NCBI GenBank assembly: GCA_003023245.1
Contig: PXTR01000038.1
Location: 1-8,858, forward strand
Source: Bacteroidetes bacterium QS_8_68_15
Lineage (GTDB): Bacteria > Bacteroidota > Rhodothermia > Rhodothermales > Salinibacteraceae
Length of the DNA: 8,858 nucleotides
Direction: 5' to 3'
Below, piece by piece: positions 5,646 to 8,858 of the stretch. The notes beneath the pieces are model-generated. The model had not been told where the DNA came from and searched no databases. It saw nothing but the letters and a program-made list of their open reading frames with translations. Every line of letters begins with the position of its first letter. Position 1 is the stretch's first letter. A program made the translations under genes and the position numbers.

Positions 5646-5724
5646 GAAGGTTCAACGTCGAAGGTTCAACGTCGAAGGTTCAACGTCGAAGGTCGCTCTC
5701 CAAGAAAAGAGACTTCCAACCTTC
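5646..5724. repeat. Inverted heptad arrays (7+2 units) built on GAAGGTT/CAACGTC
   Basis: Three exact 14-base units (GAAGGTTCAACGTC; 5646-5659, 5660-5673, 5674-5687) plus GAAGGTC (5688-5694) make seven heptads. After a 16-base spacer, GACTTCC and AACCTTC (5711-5724) form the inverted arm; the second is the exact complement of GAAGGTT. A lone GAAGGTT also occurs at 5626-5632. Located in the 232-base gap between dnaX and ybaB. Confidence 0.92.
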
Positions 5725-5782
5725 TGCCCCGACCGAAGGGAGGCAGTGCCCCTGGGGTGAACTTTCCCCCTTCCACCAGCCC

Positions 5783-7885
5783 TCACCACGCCATTTCGCC
5801 GCCGAATTCGTCGAAGATGGCCTGCACGACGGGGTGCTCCTCGCGCAGGCGTTGCATGAGCGCGTGCGGGTCGGGGGGGGCGTCGTCGGAGGGGGCGTCG
5901 CCGTCGTCGTCGGCCTCCTCGATGCGCAGTTGCAGCGTCGAGGGGACGACGGTGTCGTCGGGCAGGTGCTTCTCCACGCGGTCGAGCAAGAAGGCCTCCT
6001 GGTCCATCAGCGAGCGGCGGGTGAACTGGTTGGGCACGGCGACGGTCAGCGCGCCGGCGGCGACGCTCACGGGCGTGGCATCGCGCAGGCAGGTCGCCAC
6101 GTCGATGCGGTCGCCGCGCACCTCTTGCACGAGCGTGTCCCAGCGCCCGCGCAGCTGCTCGACGGGCGGCGGGCCATCCGCCGTCGCGGTGCCTCCGTCG
6201 CCCGGTTGCTCGGCGAGCGCGGCCGCCGGGGTGTCCGCGTCGTCGTCGGGAGAGGGGCTGCTGTCTCCGTCGCCGGAGGGCGGCGGCCCGTCCGTGTCGG
6301 CGAGCGCCGGCGTGCCGAAGAGGTCGTCGTAGGCGGGCGGGGCGCTCGTGTCTTCCTCGTCGGCGTCGGCCGCTTGCGCTCCGGGCGGTGCTCCTTCCGA
6401 AGATGCTTCTTCGGGCGGAGCCGCCGTACCGGGGGACGCGTCCGGTTCCGGCGGCGCGTCGGACCTCGCGTCGTCCGCCGCATTCTTTTCGCCTGCCGCG
6501 TTCCCGTCGTCGTGGGGCGTGCGCGCTTCGTTCGGTTCCGAGGCCTCGTCATCGCCTGACGCTTCACCATCTGAAGCTTCGGGCCGGTCTGCCGTTTCGT
6601 CGTTCGTTTCCGGCGGCGCGTCGCTGGAGGAGGCTCCGGCGGGCGGGTCGGAAGGCAGGTCCGCGAGCGGGCCGTCGCCCTGGGCCATCTGCTCGAGACG
6701 GCGCAGGCGGGAGAGCGCCTCCTGGAGGTCCGCCGCGCGCGGGAGGGCCGCCATTTTCAAAAGGGCCATTTCCAGGCGCAGGCGCGGCTCGGCGCTCCGG
6801 CGGACCTCGTCTTCGACCTCGCCGGCGAGCATCAGCAGGCGCAAGAGGTCGTCTTCGCTAAAGTGCCGGGCCGTCTGCGCGTAGCGCTCGCGCATCTCGT
6901 CGGTCGCCTCGATCAGCGACGCATCCTCCATCGTGCAGGCGACCATCAGGTTGCGCAGGTGCTCGCTGAGGCCCGCCAGGAACTCCTGAAGGTCGTAACC
7001 GCGCCCCACGAGGCTCTCGACGAGGCGCAGCATCCCGGCGCTCTCCCCGTTGCGCACGTGCTCGGTGGTCTGAAAATAGAGGTCCACGTCCACCACGCCG
7101 AGCGCCTTCGACAGTTCGTCGTAGCGCAGCGTGTCGCCACAGAGCGAGACGGCCTGGTCGAAGGCCGAAAGCGCGTCGCGCAACGCCCCGTCGCCCTTGC
7201 GCGCCAAGAGCATCAGCGAGCCTTCGTCTGCGTCGATGCCTTCCTCGCGGCAGACGCCGCGCAGGTACTCGGCGATGCGTCCGGCCCGGATGCGCCGGAA
7301 GTCGAACCGCTGGCACCGCGAGCGGATCGTCGGCAGCACTTTGTGCGGCTCGGTGGTGGCGAAGATGAAGAGCACGTGCGAGGGCGGCTCTTCGAGCGTC
7401 TTGAGCAGGGCGTTGAACGCCTGCTTGGAGAGCATGTGCACCTCGTCGACGATGTAGACTTTCTTCTTTGCGCCCTGCGGCGGGACGCGCACCGTCTCGC
7501 GCAGCTCGCGGATGTCGTCGACTTTGTTGTTGGAGGCGGCGTCGAGCTCGAAGATGCCGAGGCTGCGGCCCGCCTCGAAGGAGCGGCACGACTCGCACTC
7601 GCGGCACGGCTCGGCCTCGTCTTCGCGCTCGGCGGGCGGCGTGGTGCAGTTGATGGCCTTCGCCAGGATGCGCGCGGTGGTCGTTTTGCCCACGCCGCGC
7701 GGCCCGCTGAAGAGGTAGGCGTGCGCCAGGCGCCCGGTGCGGAGGGCGTTTTTGAGCGTGTCGGTGACGTGCTCCTGCGCGGCGACTTCGCGGAAGAGGG
7801 CCGGGCGGTACTTGCGCGCGGCGACGAGGTAGCGCGCCTCGCTGCCGGAGTTGTCGGAAGCGGCGGTGTCGTCTTTTTCGGGCAT
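5783..7885 (-). CDS. dnaX: DNA polymerase III subunit gamma/tau
   Basis: The clamp-loader ATPase that loads the beta clamp and links polymerase cores. The protein has 700 residues. The AAA+ part has YLFSGPRGVGKTTTARILAK with Walker A at 61-69, Walker B VYIVDEVHM (143-151), sensor 1 FIFATTEP (173-180), the SRC arginine-finger motif (189-191) and sensor 2 GALRDAL (233-239). The zinc site is Cys80, Cys94, Cys97 and Cys100, so the first spacing is 13 residues instead of the common 8. Domain III ends near 400. Residues 401-575 are a low-complexity Pro/Ala/Asp/Glu linker. A folded C-terminal domain (577-655) and a final helix ending in FGGEMAW follow, replacing the E. coli tau tail. ATG 7885 was chosen; the open frame before it encodes Arg-rich sequence without family match. 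No A-rich slippery site for a short gamma product was seen. Confidence 0.96.
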   Translation of the reverse strand: MPEKDDTAASDNSGSEARYLVAARKYRPALFREVAAQEHVTDTLKNALRTGRLAHAYLFSGPRGVGKTTTARILAKAINCTTPPAEREDEAEPCRECESCRSFEAGRSLGIFELDAASNNKVDDIRELRETVRVPPQGAKKKVYIVDEVHMLSKQAFNALLKTLEEPPSHVLFIFATTEPHKVLPTIRSRCQRFDFRRIRAGRIAEYLRGVCREEGIDADEGSLMLLARKGDGALRDALSAFDQAVSLCGDTLRYDELSKALGVVDVDLYFQTTEHVRNGESAGMLRLVESLVGRGYDLQEFLAGLSEHLRNLMVACTMEDASLIEATDEMRERYAQTARHFSEDDLLRLLMLAGEVEDEVRRSAEPRLRLEMALLKMAALPRAADLQEALSRLRRLEQMAQGDGPLADLPSDPPAGASSSDAPPETNDETADRPEASDGEASGDDEASEPNEARTPHDDGNAAGEKNAADDARSDAPPEPDASPGTAAPPEEASSEGAPPGAQAADADEEDTSAPPAYDDLFGTPALADTDGPPPSGDGDSSPSPDDDADTPAAALAEQPGDGGTATADGPPPVEQLRGRWDTLVQEVRGDRIDVATCLRDATPVSVAAGALTVAVPNQFTRRSLMDQEAFLLDRVEKHLPDDTVVPSTLQLRIEEADDDGDAPSDDAPPDPHALMQRLREEHPVVQAIFDEFGGEMAW

Positions 7886-7912
7886 GGGGGCGCGGGAGCG
7901 TGGGGGCGCGGG
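7886..7912 (-). repeat. Octad leader before dnaX, consensus CCCRCGCY
   Basis: Read on the minus strand, the 27 bases before the dnaX ATG are CCCGCGCC, CCCACGCT, CCCGCGCC and CCC, running straight into the start codon. No Shine-Dalgarno sequence is possible in this stretch. It is the same octad register as the array before the RAM-domain gene. Confidence 0.7.
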
Positions 7913-7916
7913 ACCT

Positions 7917-8168
7917 TCAAGGTAGCGTTCGCGCCCGGCCCTGCGCAACGGCGGACGGGCCGGCCTCATCACACGCTTCGATCTGGAGAGGGCGGCGTCG
8001 AAGGGGGACGCAGCGGTGCATGAAGCGCACGCCCGTGAGCCCGTCGCTGAAGAGGATGTACGCCGCCGCCGCCAGTGCGCCGCTCGCTTCCCCCAACGCC
8101 CCGGGCAGAAGCAGGTCGAAAACGAGATACGGCCCCGCTGCGACGAGCCCGTCGAGCAGGCGCGCCAC
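7917..8168 (-). CDS. Truncated RDD-like membrane ORF upstream of dnaX
   Basis: An 83-residue open frame that starts with GTG. It has ARLLDGLVAAGPYLVFDLLL (residues 2-21) and ASGALAAAAYILFSDGL (residues 28-44), two likely membrane helices. The Arg3 and Asp6 before and in the first helix and the LFSDGLTG turn after the second recall RDD-family membrane proteins. That family usually has three helices and 130 or more residues. Here the expected GKR-L-LRVV segment appears only as MHRCVPLRRR, and the remainder (LQIEACDEAG to the stop) has no membrane helix. The frame upstream of the GTG runs into heptad repeats and a stop. It is either a lineage-specific short RDD protein or a gene truncated at both ends. 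It ends 31 bases before the dnaX ATG, so it could be the first cistron of the dnaX group. Family call is tentative. Confidence 0.45.
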   Translation of the reverse strand: MARLLDGLVAAGPYLVFDLLLPGALGEASGALAAAAYILFSDGLTGVRFMHRCVPLRRRPLQIEACDEAGPSAVAQGRARTLP

Positions 8169-8176
8169 GAAGCTTC

Positions 8177-8243
8177 GACGGTGGACGACGGGCGACGGAC
8201 GACTCTATGCCGCTCCGTCGTCGGCCGTCTATCGTCCATCGTC
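8177..8243. repeat. Inverted heptad arrays (4+4 units), consensus GACNNNN
   Basis: Plus-strand heptads GACGGTG, GACGACG, GGCGACG and GACGACT (8177-8204) face CGTCGTC, GGCCGTC, TATCGTC and CATCGTC (8216-8243) across an 11-base spacer. The arms can pair at about 21 of 28 positions, forming an imperfect long hairpin. TTTTT follows on the plus strand (8244-8248), but no plus-strand gene ends here, so a terminator role is unlikely. Confidence 0.9.
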
Positions 8244-8259
8244 TTTTTCAGCCTACAAG

Positions 8260-8460
8260 TCACGTCCCCGGCTCGCTCGGCTCCGGGGTGGTGCCGGGTT
8301 CCGGCTCCGAGGGGTCCGGCGTAGACGGCTCGGGCTGCGACGGATCGGGCGTCGTAGGCTCGCGCGGGGTCGGCTGCGCGGGAGAGCGTTGCGGCTCGGA
8401 GGGCACCTCGCGCTGCGGGCGCGACGGGGCGGGCTGAGGGCGTTGCGGTTGCTGAGGCAT
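8260..8460 (-). CDS. Small proline-rich hypothetical protein
   Basis: A 66-residue open frame, MPQQPQRPQPAPSRPQREVP at the N terminus, then about three imperfect ten-residue units such as PDPSQPEPST and PDPSEPEPGT. About a third of residues are proline, and the C-terminal half is acidic. There is no signal peptide, membrane helix or recognised domain. The ATG at 8460 is preceded directly by the octad leader that also precedes two better supported genes, which is the main argument that it is translated. The frame is open further upstream in the same register, but that extension only translates the repeat. It may be a disordered peptide or a chance ORF in GC-rich sequence. No function can be given. 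Confidence 0.4.
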   Translation of the reverse strand: MPQQPQRPQPAPSRPQREVPSEPQRSPAQPTPREPTTPDPSQPEPSTPDPSEPEPGTTPEPSEPGT

Positions 8461-8488
8461 GGGGAGTGCGGAGGGGTGGGAGTGTGGG
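8461..8488 (-). repeat. Octad leader before the proline-rich ORF
   Basis: On the minus strand CCCACACT, CCCACCCC, TCCGCACT and CCCC run directly into the ATG at 8460. The first and third units differ by one or two bases from CCCGCACT, the unit repeated eight times at 1441-1504. Confidence 0.7.
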
Positions 8489-8498
8489 GGGTTTCGTG

Positions 8499-8519
8499 TG
8501 CGCGTCGGTATTGCGCGCA
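8499..8519 (-). terminator. GC hairpin after tdk
   Basis: TGCGCG (8499-8504) and CGCGCA (8514-8519) form a 6-base stem with a 9-base loop, starting 14 bases past the tdk stop. No T-run follows on the minus strand, so terminator activity is doubtful. Confidence 0.25.
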
Positions 8520-8533
8520 TCGGAAAGGGCATT

Positions 8534-8858
8534 CTAAAAGGGCACTTCCTCGGAAGGGTTCGCGGCGGATGCGGGGGCTGTGGCGTTCTTCTCGGCGTCG
8601 GTGTCGTCGGTCCCGGCGGGCGCGGTCGCCGGTTCGGAGGGCACCGTCGATTCGGAGGCTTCATCTGCTGTGGATTCGGGCGGGTCGAAGCAGCGGCGGC
8701 AGCGCGGCTCGTAGGCGTCGCCCGCGCCGACGAGGACGCGGCCGTCGCCTTCAGTGATGCGCTGCGAGTGGTTGGCCGGCGCGCCGCACTGAACGCAGAT
8801 GGCGTGCAGCTTGGTGACGTACTCCGCCACGGCCATCAGCTGCGGGATCGGCTCGAAG
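8534..8858 (-). CDS. tdk: Thymidine kinase, type II, C-terminal part (5' end outside window)
   Basis: Thymidine kinase phosphorylates thymidine to dTMP in the nucleotide salvage pathway. The last 107 residues are present. They open with [20 protein letters not shown], the segment that follows the catalytic part in type II (TK1-like) kinases. The structural zinc site is CVQC and [17 protein letters not shown] is the lasso region that closes over the base. The ATP-binding P-loop lies outside the window. After [10 protein letters not shown] the protein has an acidic Thr/Ala/Ser-rich tail of about 45 residues ending in SEEVPF, where most family members stop soon after the last cysteine pair. The identification is firm. 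Confidence 0.95.
   Translation of the reverse strand, partial: FEPIPQLMAVAEYVTKLHAICVQCGAPANHSQRITEGDGRVLVGAGDAYEPRCRRCFDPPESTADEASESTVPSEPATAPAGTDDTDAEKNATAPASAANPSEEVPF

Noticed and set aside
5551..5655. 35-residue N-terminal extension of YbaB from an upstream start
   Set aside because: The added residues translate the hairpin and T-run region and have no counterpart in the YbaB family.
5783..7885. Programmed frameshift giving a short gamma product from dnaX
   Set aside because: No A-rich slippery heptamer was seen; the most A-rich spots (the codons for KKK near residue 141 and for EKN near residue 467) lack the repeated-base pattern needed.
6863..8023. 386-codon plus-strand open frame opposite dnaX
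   Set aside because: It is a mirror of the AAA+ coding region with no recognisable domain; dnaX on the other strand has every expected motif.
8244..8248. Rho-independent terminator on the plus strand after the 4+4 heptad hairpin
   Set aside because: No plus-strand gene ends nearby; the stem has several mismatches and matches the repeat pattern of other gaps.

Overview
This is a GC-rich (roughly two thirds G+C), gene-dense bacterial chromosome segment with two convergent gene sets and no sign of phage, plasmid, CRISPR or defence genes. Several housekeeping proteins carry extra Asp/Glu/Ala-rich segments. Start codons have no purine-rich Shine-Dalgarno sequence in front of them. The dnaX-ybaB-recR cluster, a type II thymidine kinase and an L-lysine 6-dehydrogenase-like enzyme are also present. 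Together these suggest a salt-adapted member of the Rhodothermota/Bacteroidota side of the tree (Salinibacter-like). That assignment is inference, not proof.

Plus strand, left side: the 3' part of recJ (1-896), a small CusF-like copper-binding lipoprotein (977-1339), a stand-alone Lrp/AsnC ligand-binding (RAM) domain protein (1513-1794) and a short-chain dehydrogenase (1851-2567). Minus strand, read from right to left: the 3' part of tdk (8858-8534), a 66-residue proline-rich ORF (8460-8260), a truncated RDD-like membrane ORF (8168-7917), dnaX (7885-5783), ybaB/ebfC (5550-5158), recR (5006-4248) and a saccharopine/lysine 6-dehydrogenase family gene (4186-2921). The two sets converge on a 353-base gap (2568-2920), which holds a frameshifted remnant of a small DUF1640-type coiled-coil membrane protein.

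DnaX (clamp loader), YbaB (nucleoid-associated protein), RecR (RecFOR recombination mediator) and RecJ (5'-3' single-strand exonuclease) give the window a replication and repair theme. dnaX-ybaB-recR is a widely conserved gene order.

The most unusual signal is between the genes. Most intergenic gaps hold short tandem arrays with a strict 7-base period. The heptad sequence differs from gap to gap, but at four loci the arrays are arranged as inverted arms (4+4, 4+3, 4+4 and 7+2 units). A separate 8-base family, consensus CCCRCRCY, lies just before three different ATG codons. Some arrays touch the start codon, where a ribosome-binding site would normally be. No defence or secretion system was found; these arrays are the best candidate for something undescribed.
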